From Ruminococcus sp. YE282 (GTDB lineage Bacteria; Bacillota; Clostridia; Oscillospirales; Acutalibacteraceae), in contig FMUV01000012.1 of the NCBI GenBank assembly GCA_900101355.1, forward strand, positions 1 to 61,945: 61,945 bases of DNA, written 5' to 3'. Both the position numbers and the translations under genes were made by a program. Under the pieces are notes generated by a model that saw only the letters and a list, made by a program, of their open reading frames with translations, ran no database searches and had not been told where the DNA came from. How positions within the stretch are numbered: the first letter of the stretch is position 1; each line of letters starts with the position of its first letter. This document shows, piece after piece, positions 53,843 to 61,441 of this stretch.

Positions 53843-54397
53843 ATGGCATATAAAGAAATCAGCGGTATGCAAATTTATTACTATTTTGTTTGCAAGCGCA
53901 AGCTATGGTACTTTTCAAACGAGCTTTCAATGGAAGACGGCAACGAAAATGTTCAAATGGGAAAAATTCTTGACGAAACCTCATACAAGCGAGCCAACAA
54001 ACACATTATGATTGACAACACCATAAACATAGATTTTATCGCAGAGCACGGAATGTTGCACGATGTAAAAAAGAGCCGCAAAATAGAAGAAGCGGGGATT
54101 TGGCAGCTTAAATACTATATTTTTTATCTTAAAAGCAGAGGCGTTGACGGATTGAGGGGCAGAATTGACTATCCGCTGCTTAGACAAAGCGTTGATATTG
54201 AACTGACTGAGGCTGACGAAGACGTGCTTAAAAAGGCAATACAAGAGATAAAGAGCATTGTTAAGTCTCCCCTGCCGCCTGCAAAAACTCAGAACAAAAT
54301 CTGCAAGTCGTGCGCATATTACGAATTTTGCGTAATATACACTAAGTGCAGATGTCCCCACCTTTATGGCGGCGGATTCCATTCAGTCTTTCGGTGA
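53843..54397 (+). CDS. cas4: Cas4 nuclease, with an altered C-terminus
   Basis: 184 aa. RecB-type domain: SGMQIYYYFVCKRKLWYFSNELSMED, GRIDYP and the Fe-S cysteine cluster ICKSCAYYEFC. It trims prespacers in adaptation. Family members usually end a few residues after YYEFC; here about 20 extra residues (YTKCRCPHLYGGGFHSVFR) follow, which may be read from DNA brought in by the deletion that removed the start of cas1. Confidence 0.85.
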   Translation: MAYKEISGMQIYYYFVCKRKLWYFSNELSMEDGNENVQMGKILDETSYKRANKHIMIDNTINIDFIAEHGMLHDVKKSRKIEEAGIWQLKYYIFYLKSRGVDGLRGRIDYPLLRQSVDIELTEADEDVLKKAIQEIKSIVKSPLPPAKTQNKICKSCAYYEFCVIYTKCRCPHLYGGGFHSVFR

Positions 54398-54435
54398 GGT
54401 ATAATTCCACACTGAAACCCTAAGGAGCAAAGAAA

Positions 54436-55002
54436 ATGAAAGACAGCGTTGAATCAATTGAGGAACTTATGAGCGTTGAGGGCAATATCAGGCAGGAATA
54501 TTACAAAGCCTGGAACGTCATAATTGACCAAAACATAGATTTTAACAAAAGGGTATATCACCCTGCGGATAACATGATAAACAGCCTTATATCGTTTGTT
54601 AATTCACTGATATACACAAAAACACTTGCGGAAATTTATAAGACCCAGCTCAACCCGACCATCAGTTTTTTGCACCAGCCGGGAACACGAAGATTTTCGC
54701 TTGCGCTTGATGTTTCGGAAGTATTCAAACCACTGATTGCAGACAGGCTTATTTTCTCACTGCTCAACCGAAACCAGATTAACGCAAACAGCTTTGTTGA
54801 CGGCCTTAACGGACTTCAGCTCACACAAAAGGCTTCGCGAACGATTATGGAAGAGCTTGACAAAAGATTACAGCAAACAATTTCTCACAAAGAGCTAAAA
54901 AAAGATGTTTCGTATCAATTTTTGATACGGCTTGAGCTATACAAGCTGATAAAGCATATAATCGGAGAAAAAGAGTACAAAGGGTTTGAAATTTGGTGGT
55001 AA
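54436..55002 (+). pseudogene. cas1: Cas1 integrase lacking its N-terminal domain
   Basis: 188 aa against about 330 for the family. It starts in the middle: SVESIEELMSVEGNIRQEYYKA is the onset of the catalytic helical domain. The metal residues remain: Glu in SVEGNIR, His in SFLHQPGTRRF, Asp in LALDVSEVFKP. The N-terminal beta-sandwich (about 145 residues) that forms the dimer is absent; only 38 bp separate it from cas4. AAGGAG stands 8 nt before the new ATG, so a stub could be made. Probably non-functional in spacer acquisition. Confidence 0.82.
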
Positions 55003-55003
55003 A

Positions 55004-55282
55004 ATGTATGTAATACTTGTTTATGACATTGTAACGGACGACGAGGGCAAAAAGATTTTGCCAAAGGTGTTTAAGACCTGCAAAAAGTACCTGACGCACA
55101 TTCAAAACTCCGTCTTTGAGGGCAACCTCAGCAAACCAAACTCGGTTGCGCTGAAAAAGGAACTTGAGCACTACATTCGCAAGGACACCGACTCGGTAAT
55201 TACGTTTCATACTCGCGAAGAAAGGTGGATGAGCAAGGACTTTTGGGGCAAATTTGAAGACAAAACATCGAATTTTATATGA
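55004..55282 (+). CDS. cas2: Cas2 ribonuclease / adaptation subunit
   Basis: 92 aa from 55004, 1 nt past the cas1 stop. Ferredoxin-like fold: MYVILVYDIVTDDEGKK, LPKVFKTCKKYLTHIQNSVFEG, with the Asp in VYDI. It bridges Cas1 dimers. It looks intact. Confidence 0.93.
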   Translation: MYVILVYDIVTDDEGKKILPKVFKTCKKYLTHIQNSVFEGNLSKPNSVALKKELEHYIRKDTDSVITFHTREERWMSKDFWGKFEDKTSNFI

Positions 55283-55460
55283 TTGTCAACCCCATATGAA
55301 GCAAAAAACACCGTAGGTTGACAACGGCGAAAAATCAGAACAATATGCGGTTTTGAAAAAATTTATAAACAAATAAAAGAAATAAATACAAATCACAAGG
55401 CAGATAGACAAAACACACTGCCCAAAGCAGGATAAACACCGGGCTGTTTTGCCGATGCCT
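55283..55460 (+). promoter_or_regulatory. CRISPR leader region
   Basis: AT-rich, between cas2 and the first repeat. It contains a 9-bp inverted repeat, TTGTCAACC (55283-55291) and GGTTGACAA (55316-55324), that may bind a leader-recognition protein. Leader at the cas2 side is usual for this subtype. Confidence 0.55.
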
Positions 55461-55610
55461 TCAAATCTATCCATACTGGAATGTAAATAGACTTAAAGAA
55501 TCTCCGCTGGCGGTATCCGGCGAACTTTAAATCTATCCATACTGGAATGTAAATTTAAACTGTATCGGATGCGGTCATCGCAGGCGAATACGTTAAATCT
55601 ATCCATACTG
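55461..55610 (+). CRISPR. Remnant CRISPR array: three repeats, two spacers
   Basis: The 26-bp core AAATCTATCCATACTGGAAT-GTAAAT occurs at 55463-55488 and 55529-55554; a third copy at 55595-55610 stops after ATCCATACTG. The period is exactly 66 bp, i.e. about 30-bp repeats (preceded by TT) and 36-bp spacers. The 8-nt 3' handle would be ATGTAAAT. The third repeat breaks off into unrelated AT-rich DNA, so the distal array was lost or replaced. Spacers: 55489-55524 and 55555-55590. Confidence 0.9.
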
Positions 55611-55834
55611 ATTTGAGTTTTGTCAATGGTATTTTCTGCCAAATATATTATTTTGCGATATTTTTTTCGATCTTAACACAACAAACAAAACCATAAAAAC
55701 ATTTTTTAGTAAGTAAAAAATCTAAAAGTATTGCCAAAAAGCACTTTTTATGTGCCCTCTTGTGATTAAGATTGCTTTGTTAGCTTTATGATGTATGCCT
55801 CACTTCTATCTCAAATGAACATTCAAATAGCATC

Positions 55835-55884
55835 TTGACAAATATCGGATTTCGATATATAATAAATATCGAAATCCGATATTT
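55835..55884 (+). promoter_or_regulatory. Consensus promoter fully overlapped by a 19-bp inverted repeat operator
   Basis: TTGACA (55835-55840), 17 nt, TATAAT (55858-55863), all consensus. A perfect 19-bp inverted repeat, AAATATCGGATTTCGATAT (55840-55858) and its complement (55866-55884), covers the spacer and the start site, with a 7-bp centre. This is a tight repressor site for the PadR protein encoded 17 bases downstream. Confidence 0.85.
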
Positions 55885-55901
55885 ATTATTAGGAGGTCTT
55901 T

Positions 55902-56252
55902 ATGGGAAATAAAACTTTAACATACGGAAATGTGGATATGCTTGTACTTAAACTTCTCGAAAATCAAGATATGTATGGCTATCAGATTATTGAACAATTG
56001 GAAAAACAATCTCAAAATGTTTTTAGTTTATCAGCCGGCTCACTCTATCCCCTGTTACATAATCTTGAAGTCAAAGATTATGTAGATACTTATGAGGGTG
56101 ACAATAACAGTAAGACACCTGGGAAAAAAAGAAAATACTATCATATTACTGAAAAAGGTAAAGCATACTTAGCAGAAAAGTCTAAAGAATGGGAACAGTA
56201 TTCAAGTGCGATTAACTCAATTTTATTCGTTGAGAAAGGAGCTGCAATTTGA
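55902..56252 (+). CDS. PadR family regulator of the AT-rich island
   Basis: 116 aa, short PadR with winged helix: VDMLVLKLLENQDMYGYQIIEQLE and SLSAGSLYPLLHNLEVKDYV, wing TPGKKRKYYHITEKG. AGGAGG 8 nt before ATG. Heads an operon with a HAAS-type membrane protein and a VanZ-like protein; PadR of this kind pairs with HAAS-domain proteins and responds to cell-envelope drugs in several Firmicutes. The AT-rich codon use differs from the chromosome around it. Confidence 0.9.
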   Translation: MGNKTLTYGNVDMLVLKLLENQDMYGYQIIEQLEKQSQNVFSLSAGSLYPLLHNLEVKDYVDTYEGDNNSKTPGKKRKYYHITEKGKAYLAEKSKEWEQYSSAINSILFVEKGAAI

Positions 56253-57535
56253 AACCTACCCATTCTATAGAAGCTTATATCCAAGCAGTTCAAAATAATA
56301 TTCGCTGGAAGCGTGCAAGAAAAATTGCTACGCAGGATTTAGAACAACATATACAGGATCAATTTGATGCTTATGTTAATCAAGGTATGGACTCTGATCC
56401 AGCACTGGAAGAAGCGATAAAATCCATGGGCGATCCTCAAAAAATAGGTAAAGAATTAGATTGTGCATATAGACCTAAGATTAATATATTGTTAATTGAA
56501 CTAACGACCGCCTTCCTTGTATTAGGAGTAATTATTCATTATTTGTTAGAGGGTACTTTAAGCAAAAATAATTTTATTGCTATTGGGATTGGTTGTTTTG
56601 CAGCAGTTGCTTTATATTTCTTCGATTATACTTTTCTGCTTCGTCATCCTTTAGCAATTTACACAGTACACCTTTTTTTCTCTGCCTTTCTTTTTGCTTT
56701 TGAAGCGAGGAATGGTATACACTGTATTGGATATAATTATACATTCTACACCTTGCTACTATTTCCTATTTCACTGTCATTAGTGGCATTATACCTAAAA
56801 GAAAGCAACAAGACATATGGTTTGATTCTATTTACAATATTTACGATTCCACCATTTCTATTATCTTTTTTGATTAGCTCTGTTCCCGCAATAGCGATAA
56901 TATCGACAATCTATGCGTTAATTATTTTTTATGGTATAAAAAATAATTGGTTTTTATTATCGATTCCTTGCGCATTTTTGACTGTTGCTGTGTTTGTTGT
57001 AACGCTAATTATCTTATGTTTTCTATTTTTGTTTTTTAATCTAAAAATGCCTAATTTAATCTCATATGATTCATTTTTTCAACAAAAAATTAATGATTCT
57101 GTTAGTACTGCTGGCTTTTATGCTACAGAAGATTATAATATTGAATCAGCCACAGAAAGACTGATGTTAGAAAAATATCCGTTTATCATATTGTTGCAAA
57201 AATATGGTTATTTGGGAGTAGGATGCATATTTGTTGTTTTTATTAGTTTGCTGTTAGTTATGGCTAATGTTGCACGTAAACAAAAAACTGAGATTGGTAA
57301 AATAACAGCGTGGATTACTTTCTTCATTATAACATTTCAGTTGTTAGGATCCATAATTTGTAATTTTAAGTTCTTTGGGGAAATGTATATAAACATTCCT
57401 TTCATAGCAAGCGGAGGAGTTTTTACATTAATTGATTTAATCATTATAGGCATTAACCTTTCTGTTAGCAGACATGAGGATATAGTAAAGGAATGGATAA
57501 AACAAAAATCAAGGAGAAGCAAACATGATTTATGA
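56249..57535 (+). CDS. HAAS-domain protein fused to an FtsW/RodA-like membrane region
   Basis: 428 aa; start overlaps padR by 4 bp. Residues 1-75 (HSIEAYIQAVQNNIRWKRARKIATQDLEQHIQDQ...AIKSMGDPQKIGKELD) form a HAAS-type domain, typical partner of PadR. About ten transmembrane segments follow. The C-terminus, EKYPFIILLQKYGYLGVG...INIPFIASGGVFTLIDLIIIGINLSVSRHED, resembles the final part of SEDS proteins (FtsW/RodA). The middle is degenerate, so polymerase activity is unproven. Probably linked to envelope stress or synthesis. Confidence 0.7.
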   Translation: MKPTHSIEAYIQAVQNNIRWKRARKIATQDLEQHIQDQFDAYVNQGMDSDPALEEAIKSMGDPQKIGKELDCAYRPKINILLIELTTAFLVLGVIIHYLLEGTLSKNNFIAIGIGCFAAVALYFFDYTFLLRHPLAIYTVHLFFSAFLFAFEARNGIHCIGYNYTFYTLLLFPISLSLVALYLKESNKTYGLILFTIFTIPPFLLSFLISSVPAIAIISTIYALIIFYGIKNNWFLLSIPCAFLTVAVFVVTLIILCFLFLFFNLKMPNLISYDSFFQQKINDSVSTAGFYATEDYNIESATERLMLEKYPFIILLQKYGYLGVGCIFVVFISLLLVMANVARKQKTEIGKITAWITFFIITFQLLGSIICNFKFFGEMYINIPFIASGGVFTLIDLIIIGINLSVSRHEDIVKEWIKQKSRRSKHDL

Positions 57536-58115
57536 TTATATTTTAAACTCAATCCCTTATATGGTATGCTCCATACCTTTATACAGCATTATTAGATTTG
57601 TTATACTTATATTAAAAAAGCATAGACAAAAGAATTGGCTTCATGAACTGGGACTGTTTCTGTTCGTGATGTATTGTGTTGGTGTAGCTTCTCAAACCTT
57701 TATACCCAAAATAGAATTTGGCAATACTTCAAGTTATATTCTCAATCAAAATATTTTTGGGGAAATCAATTTTATTCCGGGCAAAGTGGTTTTTGATACA
57801 TACAATGAAATCAATACATACAACAATTATATTTATTTTGTTATAAATATAATTGGAAACGTATGTATTTTTATCCCAATAGGCTTCTTTATATCAGTTC
57901 TCTGGAGAAATATATCAGTCAAAAAAATCGTTTTGATAGCATTATTTATGTCCTTATGTATTGAGTTGCTTCAATTACCTCAAGCTCGTGGAACTGATAT
58001 TGACGATTTATGGTTAAATATGTTGGGTGCTTTAATAGGTTATCTTATTTATATTTTGCTATCCAAAGCACCAAGCATTCAAAATATTTTCTATAAGTTT
58101 AGGGTTAAACAATAA
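57525..58115 (+). CDS. VanZ family membrane protein
   Basis: 196 aa, four or five transmembrane segments; NIIGNVCIFIPIGFFISVLW, SLCIELLQLPQARGTDIDDLWLNMLGALIGYLIY is the VanZ pattern (ExxQ...DxDD...N..G). VanZ-like proteins give low-level teicoplanin/lipoglycopeptide resistance in some species. It overlaps the preceding gene by 11 bp, so it is translated from the same message. Together with PadR and the SEDS-like protein it suggests an envelope-defence cassette. Confidence 0.85.
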   Translation: MIYDYILNSIPYMVCSIPLYSIIRFVILILKKHRQKNWLHELGLFLFVMYCVGVASQTFIPKIEFGNTSSYILNQNIFGEINFIPGKVVFDTYNEINTYNNYIYFVINIIGNVCIFIPIGFFISVLWRNISVKKIVLIALFMSLCIELLQLPQARGTDIDDLWLNMLGALIGYLIYILLSKAPSIQNIFYKFRVKQ

Positions 58116-58196
58116 TGTTTTCAAGAGCAATGTTTTAGTGCGCACAAAACCGAGCTATTGGAATGTATTTTATTAATTTTTGAAAGAAGAATTTTA

Positions 58197-58882
58197 ATGT
58201 TTAAAAGGTTATTATCAATCATTATGACAACCGTGATAATCTGTTCGATTTCAGTTGTTGCATTAGCAGCCGAACAAGATATTGTTACTAATCAGGATTC
58301 TATGAATGAAATTATCGCAGAAATAAACTCGGAGTATGGAACAAATATCCATATTTTATCCAAAGAAGAACTAAAAAAATATGGACTTCCTGAAAACACA
58401 AATGATAATGAAGTAAACTTTGATTCTAATTCTTTTGAAAAAGAATTGAGGTATATTGCAGAAGTTGAAATCCCTGAGTATGATAGAATAACTAAAGAGT
58501 CAATATCTGGGTTGCAATCTAAAGAATCAACTTTGAACTATTTTAACACAGAAGAAAATACTACAAACATATCAATTAATTCCGCTAGTCCTGTTACAGC
58601 AAAAAAAGCTATAATTATGCTACTGCAGGTGCAAAAGCATATATAAATAAGAATAATTATGGTAACAACGTATGTGGAACTGTGACTAATGTTTTTTGCG
58701 AAACAAATATGTATCAAACAAAATGGTTTTTATCAGTTAATCCATCGGTTTCTAAAATTGACGCAGGTAGGACATTGTATTGGACAGGAACCGGAGATTA
58801 TTGTGGTTATGTTGGAGGAAAACAGATCTATTATTCAAGTGGTACGCAGCACGCAGAATTGTATGTTGGCAAGTACGCTTAA
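58197..58882 (+). pseudogene. Secreted protein split by an A7 tract (frameshift or slippage)
   Basis: Start MFKRLLSIIMTTVIICSISVVALAA is a signal peptide. The first frame ends at 58646 after 149 codons; at 58601-58607 (GCAAAAAAAGC) a -1 shift enters another frame that runs on with sensible sequence, SYNYATAGAKAYINKNNYGNNVCGTV...GTQHAELYVGKYA, to 58882, giving about 228 aa. The A AAA AAA run is a classic slippery site, so either one A was lost or a -1 slippage makes the full product. No family recognised. It follows the VanZ operon. Confidence 0.65.
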
Positions 58883-58957
58883 ACCATCACTTCTAACATT
58901 GTCGCTTTATAAAAAACGTATTTGATTCTCGCATTTGCAAAAATAACATAATTAACG

Positions 58958-59000
58958 AAAAAGGGCGAAGGTACAATTTTATTTGCTTTTGCCCTTTTTG
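58958..59000 (+). terminator. Terminator after the secreted-protein gene
   Basis: AAAAAGGGC (58958-58966) with GCCCTTTTT (58991-58999). Symmetric A and T flanks would make it work both ways, including for the convergent mob gene. Confidence 0.75.
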
Positions 59001-59073
59001 TTATATTTCAATTATAAAGAAAACTATAACTTTAGCATAAAATGACCCTAATAAAATTCATCTCAATATAAAT

Positions 59074-60771
59074 TTATCTCTCATGCCCGTGCGTTTTTCT
59101 GCTTCTTTGCGGTTGATGTGCTTGTCTGCACTGCTGATAAACGTATTCACGGACGGCAGGCATATTAATCTCGTCGTCGAGCTTCATATCTGCGTCACGG
59201 ACACTGCTGAAAAATGTGCTGCGAGAGAAATGTTCGCCGTATGAATCTAAAATCTGATTGAGGGCATTGCGCTCTTTATCGGAGCGAATATCCAAACGAG
59301 CTTTTCCAAATTCGCCTGTGTTGAATTCTTTGGATTGCTCTTTGTACTCAGCGTACTGCTGCAAGGCTTCGTTCAGCTCGGCGGTGTATTTTGCTTCTCG
59401 TTTGTCTAACTCCTTCAAAGCAGACCGCATTCTGTCAAGGCTGTCATTGACCGTAGATACATCTTTATCATCGGTTCGCTCCATAGCGGCAAGCAAGCGA
59501 GCTTTTTCGGATTTCAGTTCTTCAATTTCTTCTGTCAGCTCGGCGATGCGGCGAGCTAAATCACGGTGAGTAATGACCTTGATAAGGGGAGTAGACTTTT
59601 TCTGTTTTTGAAGTTCCTTCCGTTCTTTCTTCTTTACAGCGATCTGCTTGACAATACTCTTGTAGCTTTCATAATTTGCCTTTAACTCCTTAACATAATC
59701 GGTAATATTGCGCTTGCCGATTTTTGTATGCAGAATATGATAGCTGATAACAATGACTTTCTCACGCAGAGATTCCATCGCTTCGGCGAGGGTGGGGATG
59801 GTATTTTTGACCGCCTGTGAGATCTTTGCAAACGCAGCTTTCAGCTCACAGAGCAGAGCGTTATCCGCTTTGATTTGACGGTTGATTTCACAGCGGTCAG
59901 CGATCAATCCTCTGCGCTCCATAGCTTGTGCAACATAACCTTCGTGAATCGTCGGCTGCTCGTCAATCCCTCTGGCGGCGTGACTGCGGTGGTCGATATG
60001 GGCGTCTGATCGATTCGCTTCATCAAGATATTTGTTCGTGATCTGCGCCCAATTCTCTCTCCATATCACAAGCTGTTCGACGCTGTTTCAACGGGCGGTG
60101 ATTGGATTCTGCCGTCCGAATTTCGTGCTTTTAGGATATTTGTTGACTCGCTCGTAGCCGTGTCGCTCCGCTTCTGACGGCGGCATATACACCTTCTTTT
60201 TGCCAACAAAATATTGATATTGCTTCTCCCAGCCCTGTGATTTTGCCAGCAGAAACTCGGCGGCTGTGAAGCCCTTTTCCTCTCCGTTACACTTGCACAG
60301 GTATTCCTTTTCGGTTTTGTATTGCCACTTGCCTTTGTCGTCCAAAGGTCTGACGGTAAGCATAATATGAGCGTGAGGATTGTGACCGTCGGTGTCGTGA
60401 ATAGCAACGTCGGCACACATACCGTCTGCAACGAAGTTGCTTTGGACATAATCGGTCAGTAGATTGATCCATTGTTCTTTGTGAAGTTCAACGGGCAAAG
60501 CGACCACTAACTCTCGGGCGAGTCGGCTATCCTTTGTCTTTTCGGCACATTCAACGGCGTTCCATAATTCACTCCGCTCTTGCCACTCCTGCGGAACATT
60601 TTCGGGTAAAAAGATATGCTCCCATACAAGCCCTCGCTTGCGGGTGAAGTCGTGGAGAACACCGTCGTAATCGTTCAAAATCTTGGAGCAGCTCATATAA
60701 GCGGAAGCTGCAACGGCGCTTCTGCCGAAGCTGCGGCTGATGACTTTTGCTTCTAAATGATAGATTGCCAC
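59074..60771 (-). pseudogene. MobA/MobL (MOBQ) relaxase interrupted by TGA
   Basis: Read through: 565 codons. N-terminus from a GTG behind AGGTG: AIYHLEAKVISRSFGRSAVAASAYMSC (Tyr), and the metal HxH motif GHNPHAHIMLTVR near residue 140. At 60088-60090 codon 228 is TGA where the family has Trp (ITAR-stop-NSVEQLVIWRENW); the frame continues uninterrupted to a helical, coiled-coil C-terminal part. A single TGG to TGA change explains it. The relaxase nicks oriT and leads transfer; the N-terminal catalytic part alone could still be made. Confidence 0.85.
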
Positions 60772-61080
60772 TCTTGTAAATCACACCTTTCGGACAGTAT
60801 TTTTGTTTCTTTTGCAAAGTGACGTTGCATCTAATCCGCCTTTGAAAAACTGAGATGTATAGAGTAAGTTTCTGCAACGGCGGGTCAAAAAGTATTGCGA
60901 ATTCTTATGAGTAATACTGGGTGTCGCCGCAGCGATACCCACGCTGTCAAGGCTGTGGTACAGCGTTGACAATGCGGTTGTCGGACAGGCAACCGCACGG
61001 AAGGTGACGGCTTTGCGGCAGCTTCCGCAAGGCTCCGACGGAGCCGCAACCCTCGGAGAGCGCACGGCTGCTTTAGCAGT

Positions 61081-61120
61081 ACCACCGCCCATTTTGTGGG
61101 TGGTGAGTAAGTGCGCCCTT
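61081..61120 (+). other. Putative origin of transfer (oriT) of the mobilizable element
   Basis: TAAGTGCGCCCT (61108-61119) equals the nic-region core of MOBQ plasmids such as RSF1010, where cleavage falls within the GCG/CCCT part. It is preceded by an inverted repeat ACCACCgCCCA (61081-61091) with TGGGTGGT (61097-61104), the relaxase-binding layout. It lies about 310 bp upstream of the relaxase start, the usual place. Confidence 0.75.
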
Positions 61121-61172
61121 CGGGATAAAAGAAGAAACGCTCCGATTGCTCGAAGCGTTCCGTTGATAATGA

Positions 61173-61373
61173 TTATTTGATAAGACTGCATAGATAGCCC
61201 TCCAATTGTTCCAACGACATTTGCCGAACTTGCGGCATAGCTTTCTCTAAAATGGCTCCCTCTTGGATAAGCCGATGTGTTCGTGCTTTGCGTTCCTTCA
61301 CACGATTGCGAGCCTGCGCTTCTTCCAATCGGTGCTTTGCCTGTAAATAATCTTTCTCAGTAAAATTCATCAT
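61173..61373 (-). CDS. DUF3847 family small protein
   Basis: 66 aa from 61373, 8 nt behind GGAGG. Almost entirely helical and highly charged (MNFTEKDYLQAKHRLEEAQARNRVKERKARTHRLIQEGAILEKA). Small DUF3847 proteins stand next to MobA/MobL genes on Firmicutes mobilizable elements; function unknown, perhaps a relaxosome accessory. It lies between oriT and the recombinase. Confidence 0.75.
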   Translation of the reverse strand: MMNFTEKDYLQAKHRLEEAQARNRVKERKARTHRLIQEGAILEKAMPQVRQMSLEQLEGYLCSLIK

Positions 61374-61441
61374 ATAATTTTCCTCCAATCAAAAAGGCGG
61401 CTTGTGAAATCGCTCTCACAAGCCGCCGAAGCGTTAATTGA

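Noticed and set aside
55389..55420. A fourth, leader-side CRISPR repeat one period (66 bp) upstream of the first
   Set aside because: The sequence near 55397 does not match the repeat core; the array starts at 55461.
14029..60771. Possibility that TGA or TAA is read as an amino acid in this organism
   Set aside because: Interrupted genes contain both TAA and TGA, while many intact genes end normally with each; ordinary nonsense mutations explain them better.
60781..61191. Open frame between the relaxase and DUF3847 genes
   Set aside because: Composition is unlike a protein (Arg/Ser/Pro rich) and it spans the oriT inverted repeat; treated as noncoding.
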